The translations under genes were made by a program, and so were the position numbers. Below, in pieces: positions 1 through 8,796 of a stretch of DNA of 64,000 bases; positions within the stretch are counted from its first letter, which is position 1; the number at the start of each line of letters is the position of its first letter. The DNA is from a gamma proteobacterium HTCC5015 (GTDB taxonomy: Bacteria > Pseudomonadota > Gammaproteobacteria > HTCC5015), in NCBI GenBank assembly GCA_000155715.1, contig DS990608.1:2680-66679 (forward strand), given 5' to 3'. The notes beneath the pieces were generated by a model. It saw nothing but the letters and a program-made list of their open reading frames with translations, had not been told where the DNA came from and did no database searches.

Positions 1-217
1 GTGTGTACCGCTAACATGATGCGAGTAGCTGCTCTCTATCGAGAGCGAAAAACAATTGGAGAATTTCGACGACAAACTCCATAGGGGTGTAATCGTCGTT
101 AAGCAGCACCACGTGATACAGCGGTGGGCGCTTTAATTTGGGGCGCTCGGGGGCGACGGCAATATCGTTGTCGTCATGATCTTCCTGTTGTTTGGAAAGC
201 GTTATCTGTTGGCTCAT
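1..217 (-). pseudogene. clpS: ClpS adaptor of the ClpAP protease, frameshifted and cut by the window edge
   Basis: ClpS binds the N-domain of ClpA and delivers N-degron substrates to ClpAP. The protein has a charged, disordered N-terminus followed by the ClpS core signature [20 protein letters not shown]. After LDREQ the frame meets a stop at 11-13. The adjacent frame continues with TRIMLAVHT, which is the expected ClpS continuation. A single missing base near position 28 therefore explains the break. The start ATG at 215-217 is preceded by a weak GAGA-type ribosome site. clpA would be expected next on the minus strand outside the window. The family is certain. Whether the frameshift is a real mutation or a sequence error cannot be decided here. 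Confidence 0.8.
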
Positions 218-449
218 GCGATCTCTGGCTTTTTCGTCAATTTCACAGGGTTATTAAGGGCTTTTGAGTATTTATCAAGCGCTGTGTTCCCCGCGGGGGC
301 TCGATTGTTTCAGTGTAGCGTAGCTTGGGACACATCTGAATCATCCCAGCGCTTTGTGCGCGCACGGTTATCTGGCAATAAGCGCACTTCTTCTGGCCAG
401 CGAGGCGGACATGCCCGCAATATTCAGAGGCGTTGGCTGGTCTATACAA

Positions 450-476
450 TAGAAAGGCCGCCTCAATGGGCGGCCT
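450..476 (-). terminator. Probable rho-independent terminator of icd
   Basis: On the minus strand an 8-bp GC stem (AGGCCGCC/GGCGGCCT) with a 6-nt loop is followed by a short T-rich tract (TTTCTATT). It lies 40 bp beyond the icd stop. The rest of 218-449, upstream of clpS, shows no gene. cspD, which often sits between icd and clpS, is not present. Confidence 0.6.
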
Positions 477-515
477 AAGTCGTTTTGCGATGCCGCTGGG
501 GGCTTAACTTAGCAC

Positions 516-1865
516 TTAAGCGCTGCTTTTCATGTGGTTGATGACAGCTTCGCCAAAGCCCGAACAGCTAACGAGGCGCGCACCAGGGATCAAGCGGGCC
601 ACTTCCTCGGCAATTTTCTTAACGTCGCGCTCGCCTGGGTTGAGGCGGTTGCCTTTCGTCATAGCGGCGCGGGCGCGCGCTAGATCGTAGGTCACTTGGC
701 CGTCGGCGATAGCGCCTGCCACGCCCTGCTCGACGAAGTCGGCCGCCGCCGTCCACCCCATATAGCGCAGCATCATCTCTGCGGAGAGAATGATCGAGCC
801 TGGGTTGACGCGATCTTTGCCCGCGTATTTAGGCGCTGTGCCGTGAGTGGCTTCAAAAACGGCCACGGCATCGGCCTGGTTGGCGCCGGGAGCAATCCCA
901 ATACCACCGACTTGAGCGGCAAGCGCGTCAGAGATGTAGTCGCCGTTGAGGTTGAGTGTGGCAATCACGGAGTAGTCTTCAGGCTTGAGCAGGATTTGCT
1001 GTAGGAAGTTGTCGGCAATCACATCCTTTACGACAATCTCTCGGCCCGTTTTCGGATTGTTGAATTTACACCACGGGCCACCGTCGATTTCCTGGGCACC
1101 AAACTCGTCTTTGGCCAATTCATAGCCGTAGTTGCGGAACGCCCCTTCGGTGAATTTCATAATGTTGCCTTTGTGCACCAAGGTCACCGAGCTGCGATCA
1201 TTGTCGATAGCGTATTGGATGGCTTGGCGAATCAAGCGCGTTGAGCCCTCGCGGGAAACGGGTTTGACACCGATACCGCACTCCTTATCGAAGCGAATGT
1301 TCTCGACACCCATTTCCTTTTCCAAGAAGTCAATCACTCGTTGAGCGCTCTCGCTGCCCGCTTCCCACTCGATACCGGCGTAGATGTCCTCGGTGTTTTC
1401 ACGAAAGATCACCATGTTGGTTTGGTCGCTGTCGCGCAGTGGCGTGGCCGTGCCGGGAAAATAGCGAATGGGGCGAACGCAGGCGTAGAGATCCATTTTT
1501 TGACGAATGGCCACATTTAAAGAGCGCATGCCGCCGCCAATCGGCGTGGTCAAAGGCCCTTTAATCGAGACAACATAGTCCTGCATGGCCTGTAGACTTT
1601 CTTCGGGCAGCCATTGGTTCTCGCCGTAAACGTCCAGCGCTTTTTCGCCAGCGTAGACTTCCATCCAGTGGATTTTGCGACTGCTGCCGTAGGCCTTTTC
1701 TACCGCGGCGTCGACCACCGCCTTCATGGGGGGCGTGACGTCAACGCCAATGCCATCGCCTTCGATGTAGGGAATGATTGGGTTGTTGGGTACGTCAATA
1801 CTGTTGTCGGCGTTGACGAGGATTTTCTCGCCGCCTTCTGGCACTTCGATTTTGTCGTAAGCCAT
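516..1865 (-). CDS. icd: NADP-dependent isocitrate dehydrogenase
   Basis: This TCA-cycle enzyme oxidatively decarboxylates isocitrate to 2-oxoglutarate in the cytoplasm. The sequence follows E. coli Icd closely: [18 protein letters not shown] near residue 30, the substrate loop [13 protein letters not shown] with the AceK-type phosphorylatable serine at about S115, and [18 protein letters not shown] near 305. The start ATG at 1865 is chosen because AGAGG lies 6 nt upstream and the family begins here; an in-frame upstream ATG has no ribosome site. At 449 residues it is about 30 longer than E. coli Icd. The extra stretch lies at about residues 397-427, just before the C-terminal [13 protein letters not shown]. 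Malate synthase G is encoded nearby, so this region touches the isocitrate branch point. Confidence 0.96.
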   Translation of the reverse strand: MAYDKIEVPEGGEKILVNADNSIDVPNNPIIPYIEGDGIGVDVTPPMKAVVDAAVEKAYGSSRKIHWMEVYAGEKALDVYGENQWLPEESLQAMQDYVVSIKGPLTTPIGGGMRSLNVAIRQKMDLYACVRPIRYFPGTATPLRDSDQTNMVIFRENTEDIYAGIEWEAGSESAQRVIDFLEKEMGVENIRFDKECGIGVKPVSREGSTRLIRQAIQYAIDNDRSSVTLVHKGNIMKFTEGAFRNYGYELAKDEFGAQEIDGGPWCKFNNPKTGREIVVKDVIADNFLQQILLKPEDYSVIATLNLNGDYISDALAAQVGGIGIAPGANQADAVAVFEATHGTAPKYAGKDRVNPGSIILSAEMMLRYMGWTAAADFVEQGVAGAIADGQVTYDLARARAAMTKGNRLNPGERDVKKIAEEVARLIPGARLVSCSGFGEAVINHMKSSA

Positions 1866-1933
1866 AATGTCCTCTCGGTGGTTATACAAAGCGCGTCGCA
1901 TCATCGCGGCGAGCGGTAAGGTTCCCGTTGCAC

Positions 1934-1983
1934 AAAAAAAGCCAAGCGGCTACTCGGGTTTGCGAGAGCGGTCAGCTTGGCTT
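1934..1983 (-). terminator. Terminator-like hairpin inside the icd 5' leader
   Basis: Read on the minus strand, a 9-bp perfect stem (AAGCCAAGC/GCTTGGCTT) encloses about 27 nt with an inner CTCG/CGAG pair and runs into a tract of seven Ts. It lies about 70 bp upstream of the icd start and points the same way as icd. The only gene further upstream, lysR, points away. It could attenuate icd or end a short leader RNA. No matching small gene was found. Confidence 0.5.
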
Positions 1984-2124
1984 CGTTGCACTATTCATAG
2001 GTGGAATCATTATACTAATTTTCAATACTTTGCCTACTCTATTTGTAATCCTTTTTCTGTATTTTCTCGATGGGTTGGGTGAATCGCTTAAAAAGCGACT
2101 CGCAACCTAAATACACTACAGTGA

Positions 2125-2139
2125 TAGCAAAGTTTGCTA
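2125..2139. promoter_or_regulatory. Inverted repeat just upstream of lysR, possible operator
   Basis: TAGCAAA-g-TTTGCTA is an inverted repeat with 7-bp arms, followed directly by a further half-like TATTTGCTAG. It ends 10 bp before the LysR start codon, where the start has no clear Shine-Dalgarno sequence. LysR proteins commonly bind AT-rich dyads near their own promoters, so autoregulation is plausible but unproven. Confidence 0.4.
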
Positions 2140-2149
2140 TATTTGCTAG

Positions 2150-3118
2150 ATGAATATACAGCAAGTCGACTTAAATCTACTCATTTATCTTGATGTACTT
2201 TTGCGCGAGCTCAATGTCACGCGGGCGGCGGCTCAATTGGGCATCACACAGCCCGCTATGTCCAACGGACTGCGACGCTTGCGCGAGTTGTTTGACGACC
2301 CGCTTCTCGTGAGAACGAGCGGTGGTATGACAGCCACCGAGCGAGCCCACCAGTTACAGCCTCTCGTGCGTGAAGTCGTCGGCGCCATTGAGCGAACCAT
2401 TCTGCCCCGCGAGGAGTTTGAGGCCTCGCGCAGCCAGCGCATTTTTCGGATTATGGCCAGCGACTACGCCGAATCGACGCTGATTCCACGCGTTTTGAAA
2501 CACCTTCGCCAACTGGCACCCCATGTCATTATTGATGTCTTAACACCATCGGATGTGAGTTTTTCCGATGTTGAGCAGGGTCGCGTGGACATGGCGATTA
2601 ACCGATTCGAGGAAATGCCGCTTTCCTTCCACCAAAAAACAGTCTGGGACGATAGCTTTTCCTGTGTTTTAAATCGTGACAACCCGATTCTTCACGAGTT
2701 TAACTTGGAAAATTATTTAAAGGCTCAGCACATTTGGGCCAGTAAAACGGGCTTCGGGGTGGGCGTTGGGGTCAACCCCAAGGATGTTCAGCGCCTAGGC
2801 TGGGTAGATTTAGCCCTGGCCGAACTGGGGCACAAACGCGATATCAGCGTTTTTACACGCCACTATCAAGTGGCCATGTTACTGGCCGAGCAGCACGACC
2901 TGATTGCGACGCTACCGAGCCGCGTCGCCATGCTGCAAGTGGAGAACCCCAACTTGGCGGTGTTGGCGCCGCCCTTTGAGATTCCGCCCTTTGAGCTCAA
3001 AGTGGCTTGGTCGCCTCTCTTGCACCACGACGCCAGTCACCGCTGGCTGCGCCAGTTGATCTTTGATATCGCACGCCCCGAGCTTACCCAAGAGCTCGCT
3101 CCCGCCGCTAAGCGCTAG
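2150..3118 (+). CDS. LysR-family transcriptional regulator
   Basis: A 322-residue LysR-type regulator. The N-terminal winged helix-turn-helix is at about residues 6-65 (VDLNLLIYLDVLLRELNVTR, then AAAQLGITQPAMSNGLRRLR). The rest is a periplasmic-binding-protein-like effector domain. The opening resembles the NodD/LeuO-type branch, in which the first helix reads DLNLL. It is divergent from icd and lies 130 bp upstream of glcB on the same strand. It may regulate icd, itself or glcB; the position suggests carbon metabolism but the effector is unknown. The ATG at 2150 follows the dyad at 2125-2139 with no strong ribosome site. Confidence 0.9.
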   Translation: MNIQQVDLNLLIYLDVLLRELNVTRAAAQLGITQPAMSNGLRRLRELFDDPLLVRTSGGMTATERAHQLQPLVREVVGAIERTILPREEFEASRSQRIFRIMASDYAESTLIPRVLKHLRQLAPHVIIDVLTPSDVSFSDVEQGRVDMAINRFEEMPLSFHQKTVWDDSFSCVLNRDNPILHEFNLENYLKAQHIWASKTGFGVGVGVNPKDVQRLGWVDLALAELGHKRDISVFTRHYQVAMLLAEQHDLIATLPSRVAMLQVENPNLAVLAPPFEIPPFELKVAWSPLLHHDASHRWLRQLIFDIARPELTQELAPAAKR

Positions 3119-3247
3119 GGCGGGCTTAAGTGGCTGAATTTATCCCGCGCTTAGGGTAAAATGCGCGCCCTGATTTTATGAGCCAAGCCCGAGAACGGCT
3201 CGGCTCTCTTTGAGTTTCGCATTAACTTGACTAATTAGAGGCAAACA

Positions 3248-5413
3248 ATGACACAACGCGTTCAGAAAGGTGGGCTGCAGATCGCCCAAAACCTGGCCGA
3301 CCTGGTGGCCAACGAGATTGCTCCCGGTACCGGCGTCGAGCCCGATCAGTTCTGGGCGGCTTTCGAGTCCATTGTCAACGACCTCGCCCCTAAAAATAAG
3401 GCGCTTTTGCAAAAGCGCGAACAGATCCAACAACAGATTGACGAGTGGCACCGAGACCACGCGGGCCAAGCCCACGATGCCGCTGCCTACAAAGCGTTTT
3501 TGAAAGACATCGGCTACTTGCTGGACGAGGGTGAAGATTTTTCGATCGAAACCCAGAACGTCGATCCCGAAGTCGCCGAGGTGGCGGGGCCCCAGCTCGT
3601 TGTTCCCATTATGAACGCGCGTTTCTCGCTCAATGCGGCCAACGCTCGTTGGGGCAGTTTGTATGACGCGCTCTACGGTACAGACGTCATTTCTGAGGAC
3701 GGCGGTGCCGAGCGCGGTGGCGCCTACAACCCCGCTCGCGGCGCCAAAGTCATCGCCTACGCACGCCAAGTACTGGATGACGCAGCGCCGCTGGCTTCGG
3801 GCAGTCACAAAGACTCGACGCAGTACGCCATTGTCGACGGCCAACTGGCTGTCACCCTAAAAGATGGCAGCACTGTGGGGCTGGCCCGCCCAGAGCAGTG
3901 GGTCGGCTTTAATGGCGATGCCGAAAAACCCGATTCAATTCTATTGAAAAACAATGGCTTACACATCGAAATTCAAGTAGATGATAGCCACCCGATTGGC
4001 AAAGACGACCCCGCCAATGTCAAAGACTTACTCATGGAGTCGGCGTTGACGGCGATTCAGGACTGTGAGGACTCCGTGGCTGCGGTTGACGCCGAAGACA
4101 AGGCGCTGGTCTATAGAAATTGGCTTGGCTTGATGAAGGGCGACTTGCAGGAGTCTTTCGAAAAAGGCGGCAAAACACTGACTCGCAAGCTCAATGCCGA
4201 CCGTGAATACAGCACGGCCGACGGCGGTACACTCACCCTGCCCGGTCGCAGCTTGCTGTTTGTGCGCAATGTCGGCCACCTGATGACGAATCCCGCCGTA
4301 CTCGACAAAAACGGCAACGAAGTGCCCGAGGGCTTCCTCGACGGCATGGTCACCTCGTTGTGCGCGATGCATGAGCTTAAAGATAACGGCTCGTTGAGCA
4401 ACTCGCGCAAAGGCAGCGTTTACATCGTTAAACCCAAAATGCACGGCCCCGAGGAAGTGGCTTTTGCCAACGAGCTGTTTGCTCGCATCGAAGATAGCCT
4501 TGGCCTCGAGCGCAATACGCTGAAAATGGGCATTATGGACGAAGAGCGCCGCACGACGGTCAATCTAAAAGAGTGTATCCGCGCCGCCAAAGAGCGCTGC
4601 GTCTTCATCAACACCGGCTTCTTAGACCGCACAGGCGATGAAATCCACACTTCTATGGAAGCGGGCGCATTTGTCCCCAAAACGGCCATGAAGCAAGAGC
4701 CCTGGATTAACGCCTACGAAGATTGGAATGTCGATATCGGCTTGGCCTGTGGCCTGCGCGGCCGCGCTCAAATCGGCAAAGGCATGTGGCCCAAGCCCGA
4801 CATGATGGCCGATATGATGGATGCGAAAATTGGCCATCCCATGGCGGGCGCCAATTGCGCGTGGGTGCCCTCGCCCACGGCCGCCACATTGCACGCCCTG
4901 CACTACCACAAAGTGAACGTGTTAGAGCGTCAAAGCGAACTAAGTCAGCGTCAGCGCGCCAGTCTCGACGATATTTTGACGATTCCCTTGCTGGGCGACA
5001 AAAACTTGAGCGACGAGCAAATCCAAGAGGAAATTGACAATAATGCCCAAGGCATTTTGGGCTATGTCGTACGCTGGGTTGATCAGGGCGTAGGCTGTTC
5101 AAAAGTGCCCGATATTCACGATGTCGGTTTGATGGAAGATCGTGCGACCTGCCGTATCTCCAGCCAAGCACTGGCCAACTGGCTGCGTCACGGCGTAGTG
5201 TCAGAAGAGCAAGTCATGGACAGCATGAAGCGCATGGCCGAAGTGGTCGACCGCCAAAACGCAGCGGACCCCACCTATATTGCCATGGCGCCCAACTTTG
5301 ACGGTGTCGCCTTCGCTGCAGCCTGTGACTTGGTCTTTAAGGGCTGCGAGCAGCCCAGTGGCTACACGGAGCCCGTCTTGCACGCTCGTCGCCGCGAACT
5401 CAAAGGCAGTTAA
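3248..5413 (+). CDS. glcB: Malate synthase G
   Basis: This enzyme condenses glyoxylate with acetyl-CoA to malate, closing the glyoxylate or glycolate assimilation route. The 721 residues match the usual G-isoform length of about 723. Family landmarks include [17 protein letters not shown] near residue 132, [14 protein letters not shown], the active-site block [16 protein letters not shown] carrying the catalytic arginine, and [19 protein letters not shown] carrying the catalytic aspartate. AGAGG lies 9 nt before the start. It is monocistronic, with a strong terminator 30 bp after the stop, and is flanked by two LysR genes. No isocitrate lyase gene is in the window. Confidence 0.97.
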   Translation: MTQRVQKGGLQIAQNLADLVANEIAPGTGVEPDQFWAAFESIVNDLAPKNKALLQKREQIQQQIDEWHRDHAGQAHDAAAYKAFLKDIGYLLDEGEDFSIETQNVDPEVAEVAGPQLVVPIMNARFSLNAANARWGSLYDALYGTDVISEDGGAERGGAYNPARGAKVIAYARQVLDDAAPLASGSHKDSTQYAIVDGQLAVTLKDGSTVGLARPEQWVGFNGDAEKPDSILLKNNGLHIEIQVDDSHPIGKDDPANVKDLLMESALTAIQDCEDSVAAVDAEDKALVYRNWLGLMKGDLQESFEKGGKTLTRKLNADREYSTADGGTLTLPGRSLLFVRNVGHLMTNPAVLDKNGNEVPEGFLDGMVTSLCAMHELKDNGSLSNSRKGSVYIVKPKMHGPEEVAFANELFARIEDSLGLERNTLKMGIMDEERRTTVNLKECIRAAKERCVFINTGFLDRTGDEIHTSMEAGAFVPKTAMKQEPWINAYEDWNVDIGLACGLRGRAQIGKGMWPKPDMMADMMDAKIGHPMAGANCAWVPSPTAATLHALHYHKVNVLERQSELSQRQRASLDDILTIPLLGDKNLSDEQIQEEIDNNAQGILGYVVRWVDQGVGCSKVPDIHDVGLMEDRATCRISSQALANWLRHGVVSEEQVMDSMKRMAEVVDRQNAADPTYIAMAPNFDGVAFAAACDLVFKGCEQPSGYTEPVLHARRRELKGS

Positions 5414-5441
5414 TCGCTGATTAAGGCGTTTGATACGATTT

Positions 5442-5465
5442 AAGCCCGCTTCGTGCGGGCTTTTT
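5442..5465 (+). terminator. Rho-independent terminator of glcB
   Basis: AAGCCCGC/GCGGGCTT stem with a short TTCGT-type loop followed by a run of Ts, 30 bp after the glcB stop. Confidence 0.85.
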
Positions 5466-5590
5466 CGTGTCTCGATCACGGTGCGAGTCGATGTCGTGCG
5501 ATAGCTACTCGCACGCAGTTGCACCTCTATTAAATCAAGCTGATAATAAATCCAATACTAAAGTTTTAGTTTATTAACGCCTTTAATGTC

Positions 5591-6553
5591 ATGACCGGGT
5601 CATCGAGCAATTTCAAACAAAATCGCTTAAAGCAGCTTCGCGCGTTTATTCACACCGCGCAAACGGGCAGTATCTCTAAAGCGGCAGAGCGCCTCTACTT
5701 GAGCCAGCCCTCAATTTCCCTGCAGATCAAAGCCCTCGAGGAAGAGCTCGGCACCACGCTGTTTGAGCGCCGCGGTCCTAAAATTCAAATCACGCCTGCG
5801 GGCAAAATTCTGCTCGATTTAACCCAACCACTGGTCGAGGGCATGGACACCTTGCCCGAGGTGTTTGCCTCTCAGCTCGGCGAGGTGGACACGGGCACGC
5901 TGGATATTGCCGCAGGCGAGTCGACGATTTTGTACATCCTTCCCCAGTTTGTAGATGCTTTTTGCAAAGCCTACCCCAGCATTCAAGTGCGCCTACACAA
6001 TGTAACGGGGCGCGATGGTATGAGCATGCTGAAAGCCGATGAGGTGGACTTTGCCGTTGGCTCCATGCTGGAGCCTGTAGAAGACATCAATTACTACCCG
6101 ATTTTTTCCTACGACCCGGTCTTAATCACGCCTCCCGATCACCCGCTAGCTCAGAGAGAATCCGTGTCGCTACACGATATCTCGCCCTATGGCTTGATTC
6201 TTCCGCCGAGGCACCTCAGCACTTGGCGCATGGTCAAACTGGTGTTTCAGCAACACAATGCGGATTATAAAATTGCCCTCGAAGCCGGTGGCTGGGAAGT
6301 GATTAAAAAATACGTCGAACTCGGTATGGGCGTTTCTATCGTGACCGACATCTGCCTCAATGAGAGCGATAAAGTGGCGAGAATTCCACTGAATCGCTAT
6401 TTCCCCAAACGCAGCTATGGTGTGGTGATGCGCCGTGGTAAATTCATTTCGCCCCAGGCGCGTCGATTTCTAGAAATCTTGCACGCGGACCTCGGTGATA
6501 AAATCGATCCTCTCAGTCCCAATACGAAACAATCGGAATTGTCTCCATGGTAA
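5591..6553 (+). CDS. LysR-family transcriptional regulator (CysB/CbbR-like type)
   Basis: A 320-residue LysR regulator. The helix-turn-helix is at about residues 13-72 (RLKQLRAFIHTAQTGSISKA, then AERLYLSQPSISLQIKALEE). The effector domain starts near residue 98 with TGTLDIAAGESTILYILPQF. The helix pattern resembles CysB/CysL/CbbR-type members, but the target cannot be assigned. Its last codons overlap the start of nudJ by 7 nt, so the two are probably co-transcribed and translationally coupled. AT-rich DNA after the glcB terminator probably holds its promoter. Confidence 0.9.
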   Translation: MTGSSSNFKQNRLKQLRAFIHTAQTGSISKAAERLYLSQPSISLQIKALEEELGTTLFERRGPKIQITPAGKILLDLTQPLVEGMDTLPEVFASQLGEVDTGTLDIAAGESTILYILPQFVDAFCKAYPSIQVRLHNVTGRDGMSMLKADEVDFAVGSMLEPVEDINYYPIFSYDPVLITPPDHPLAQRESVSLHDISPYGLILPPRHLSTWRMVKLVFQQHNADYKIALEAGGWEVIKKYVELGMGVSIVTDICLNESDKVARIPLNRYFPKRSYGVVMRRGKFISPQARRFLEILHADLGDKIDPLSPNTKQSELSPW

Positions 6554-7005
6554 CCCCTGACAACTGGCACCCCCATGTTACTGTCGCTGCGCTGGTCGAG
6601 CGCGACGGACAGTTTCTATTGGTCGAGGAGTGGTCGCGTGGGCGCCGTGTTTTCAATCAGCCCGCGGGGCATGTCGAGCCCTGTGAGACGCTGATTGAGG
6701 CCTGCCGCCGCGAAACCCTAGAGGAAACGGGTTGGAGGGTGGAGCCCACGGCAGTGCTTGCGGTTCAGCGCTGGCATCGCCCCTATTCCCAACACACCTA
6801 TTTTCGCACGGTGTTGATCGCCGAGGCGCTAGAAGAAAAAGCCAACGCCGAGCTCGACAGCGACATTATTCAAGCACACTGGATGAGTTACGACGATATT
6901 ATTCGCGCTCGCGCCAGCTTGCGCAGTCCACTGGTCGAAAGCACGGTGGCAACCTACCTCGATGGCCAGTGTTACCCCCTCTCGCTGCTTCAAGACTGGG
7001 GCTGA
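6547..7005 (+). CDS. nudJ: NUDIX hydrolase NudJ (phosphatase)
   Basis: A small NUDIX pyrophosphohydrolase of 152 residues. The Nudix box is complete: GHVEPCETLIEACRRE followed by TLEETGW, matching G-x5-E-x7-RE-x2-EE-x-G. E. coli NudJ hydrolyses thiamin phosphate precursors and nucleoside di- and triphosphates. The order nudJ-mnmA-hflD found here is the E. coli and Pseudomonas order, which supports the assignment. The start overlaps the preceding lysR stop. Confidence 0.92.
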   Translation: MVTPDNWHPHVTVAALVERDGQFLLVEEWSRGRRVFNQPAGHVEPCETLIEACRRETLEETGWRVEPTAVLAVQRWHRPYSQHTYFRTVLIAEALEEKANAELDSDIIQAHWMSYDDIIRARASLRSPLVESTVATYLDGQCYPLSLLQDWG

Positions 7006-7058
7006 AGCTCGCAGTTCCCAGTGCTACAATCCGCCCCCTCTAAATCTATGGTATTGAG

Positions 7059-8165
7059 ATGGCAAAAACGCGTGTAATCGTCGGTATGTCGGGAGGGGTA
7101 GACTCTTCGGTCACAGCACTCACCCTGCTGGAACAGGGCTACCATGTAGAAGGCCTGTTTATGAAAAACTGGGAAGAGGAAGACCCAGACAGCGCTTATT
7201 GCCCCGCTCTCATCGATATGAAAGACGCCCAGCAGGTGTGTGACGAGCTCGAAATCCCCCTGCATAAAGTGAATTTTTCTAAAGAGTATTGGGATCGCGT
7301 ATTTCAGCACTTTTTAGATGAATACAGCGCTGGCCGCACTCCCAATCCCGATGTGATGTGCAACAAGGAAATCAAATTCAAAGCCTTTTTGGATCACGCG
7401 CTAGGCCTCGGTGCCGACTACATTGCCACAGGGCACTATGTGCGCCGCGTCGACGATGAAGACGGCCGTGTGCATCTCTATCAAGGCGCGGATAAAAACA
7501 AAGATCAAAGCTATTTTTTACACACGCTGGGGCAGGCGGAATTGAGTCGCGCCCTCTTCCCTATTGGCGAGATGGACAAGTCTCATGTGCGTGAAATGGC
7601 CATGAACGCGGGCTTCGACAACCACGAGAAAAAGGACAGCACGGGGATTTGCTTTATCGGCGAGCGCCGCTTCCGCGACTTCCTCAGTCAGTACTTGCCT
7701 GCGCAACCGGGAAAAGTCGAAGATTTAGAGGGCACTGTGCTCGGCGACCACAATGGATTGATGTACTACACGATTGGCCAGCGTCAGGGCATTGGCATCG
7801 GCGGCTTGCGCAACAGCGATGGAGAGCCTTGGTATGTGGTGGAAAAGGATCTCGAGCGCAATGTGCTCAAAGTCGCCCAGGGCAGTGAGCACCCCGCTTT
7901 ATTTAAAACCCACCTAGATGCCAGCCAGCTCTACTGGGTCAACCAAGCCCCCGACGCGCCTTTGCGCTGCGAGGCGAAAATTCGCTATCGACAAACCCAG
8001 CAGCCGTGCACCATCGAGCAGATTGACGGAAGTGACGCTGTGGTGGTATTTGACGAACCCCAACGCGCCATCACGGAAGGCCAATCCGTCGTGTTTTACA
8101 GCGGCGAAGACTGCTTGGGTGGCGGCATTATTGAACGCGCTTTTAATGGGGATCAACATGGCTGA
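7059..8165 (+). CDS. mnmA: tRNA-specific 2-thiouridylase MnmA
   Basis: MnmA activates U34 of tRNA Lys, Glu and Gln with ATP and inserts sulfur to give s2U34. The 368 residues show the PP-loop [11 protein letters not shown] near residue 9. They also carry the conserved [12 protein letters not shown] with the first catalytic cysteine and STGICFIG with the second. The TGA stop overlaps the hflD ATG (ATGGCTGA), giving translational coupling. The start lies 53 bp after nudJ. Confidence 0.97.
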   Translation: MAKTRVIVGMSGGVDSSVTALTLLEQGYHVEGLFMKNWEEEDPDSAYCPALIDMKDAQQVCDELEIPLHKVNFSKEYWDRVFQHFLDEYSAGRTPNPDVMCNKEIKFKAFLDHALGLGADYIATGHYVRRVDDEDGRVHLYQGADKNKDQSYFLHTLGQAELSRALFPIGEMDKSHVREMAMNAGFDNHEKKDSTGICFIGERRFRDFLSQYLPAQPGKVEDLEGTVLGDHNGLMYYTIGQRQGIGIGGLRNSDGEPWYVVEKDLERNVLKVAQGSEHPALFKTHLDASQLYWVNQAPDAPLRCEAKIRYRQTQQPCTIEQIDGSDAVVVFDEPQRAITEGQSVVFYSGEDCLGGGIIERAFNGDQHG

Positions 8166-8784
8166 GCACACTCTTGAGAACCAAACGGTGGCGCTGGCTG
8201 CGGCGTTTCAGGCCTGCCATCAAGTACGCCGCATTGCTCTCCACGGCCAGTGGGACAGTGAGGCTCTCAACACGGCGATTCACAGTCTATTCCAGTTAGA
8301 GGCGAGAGATGTGGAGGAAGTGTTTGGCGGCTTGCACAACCTCAATAGCGGCGCTCGGGTCATGCAACAGCAGTTGGAGCGCGCTTCCCAAGGGCAGGAT
8401 ATTGAAATTACCCGCTATACCGCCACTTTGATTGCCCTAGAGCGCCGGCTCTCTCGACACCCAAAGGCTCTAGACAATTTGGCCCTAGGGTTGCAGCAAT
8501 CCATGCAGCAAGCTCAGTTTTTTGAAGCGGAGCATCCCACCGTGCTGGCCTCACTGGCCAACCTCTATCGAGAGGTTGTCAGCCCACTCGGGACGAAAGT
8601 ACTGGTCAATGGAGAGCAGCGTTTTTTGGCCGATGAGGAAAAGGCCAATGTCATCCGCGTTTTTCTATTGGCGGCTCTGCGCGCCCTAGTGCTGTGGCGC
8701 CAGCTTGGTGGCGGGCGCCTCAAGCTCATCATTCAGCGCCAGCGCTATCATGAGTGCGCCGGTCAGCTGGCCAATATGGCATAA
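8158..8784 (+). CDS. hflD: High-frequency lysogenization protein HflD homolog
   Basis: A 208-residue, mostly helical protein of the HflD (YcfC) family. Recognisable stretches are [20 protein letters not shown] at the start and [14 protein letters not shown] in the middle. E. coli HflD is a membrane-associated factor that affects the phage lambda CII protein; its cellular role is unclear. The ATG at 8158 is chosen because GGGGA lies just upstream and it produces the usual MnmA-HflD 8-nt overlap. purB, which usually follows, is absent here. Confidence 0.92.
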   Translation: MAEHTLENQTVALAAAFQACHQVRRIALHGQWDSEALNTAIHSLFQLEARDVEEVFGGLHNLNSGARVMQQQLERASQGQDIEITRYTATLIALERRLSRHPKALDNLALGLQQSMQQAQFFEAEHPTVLASLANLYREVVSPLGTKVLVNGEQRFLADEEKANVIRVFLLAALRALVLWRQLGGGRLKLIIQRQRYHECAGQLANMA

Positions 8785-8796
8785 AGTGCGCGGCGG

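Noticed and set aside
243-449. Small frame in the clpS-icd gap as a possible cspD replacement
   Set aside because: Its translation has no cold-shock RNP motifs and no ribosome site.
1928-2110. 60-codon frame with a hydrophobic stretch between icd and lysR
   Set aside because: It starts at TTG inside the terminator-like hairpin, has no ribosome site, and its hydrophobicity follows from AT-rich DNA.
3176-3844. Long antisense frame over glcB (222 codons)
   Set aside because: It is a shadow of the malate synthase gene, without family similarity or ribosome site. Other antisense frames over glcB, sdhA and lpxD were rejected for the same reason.
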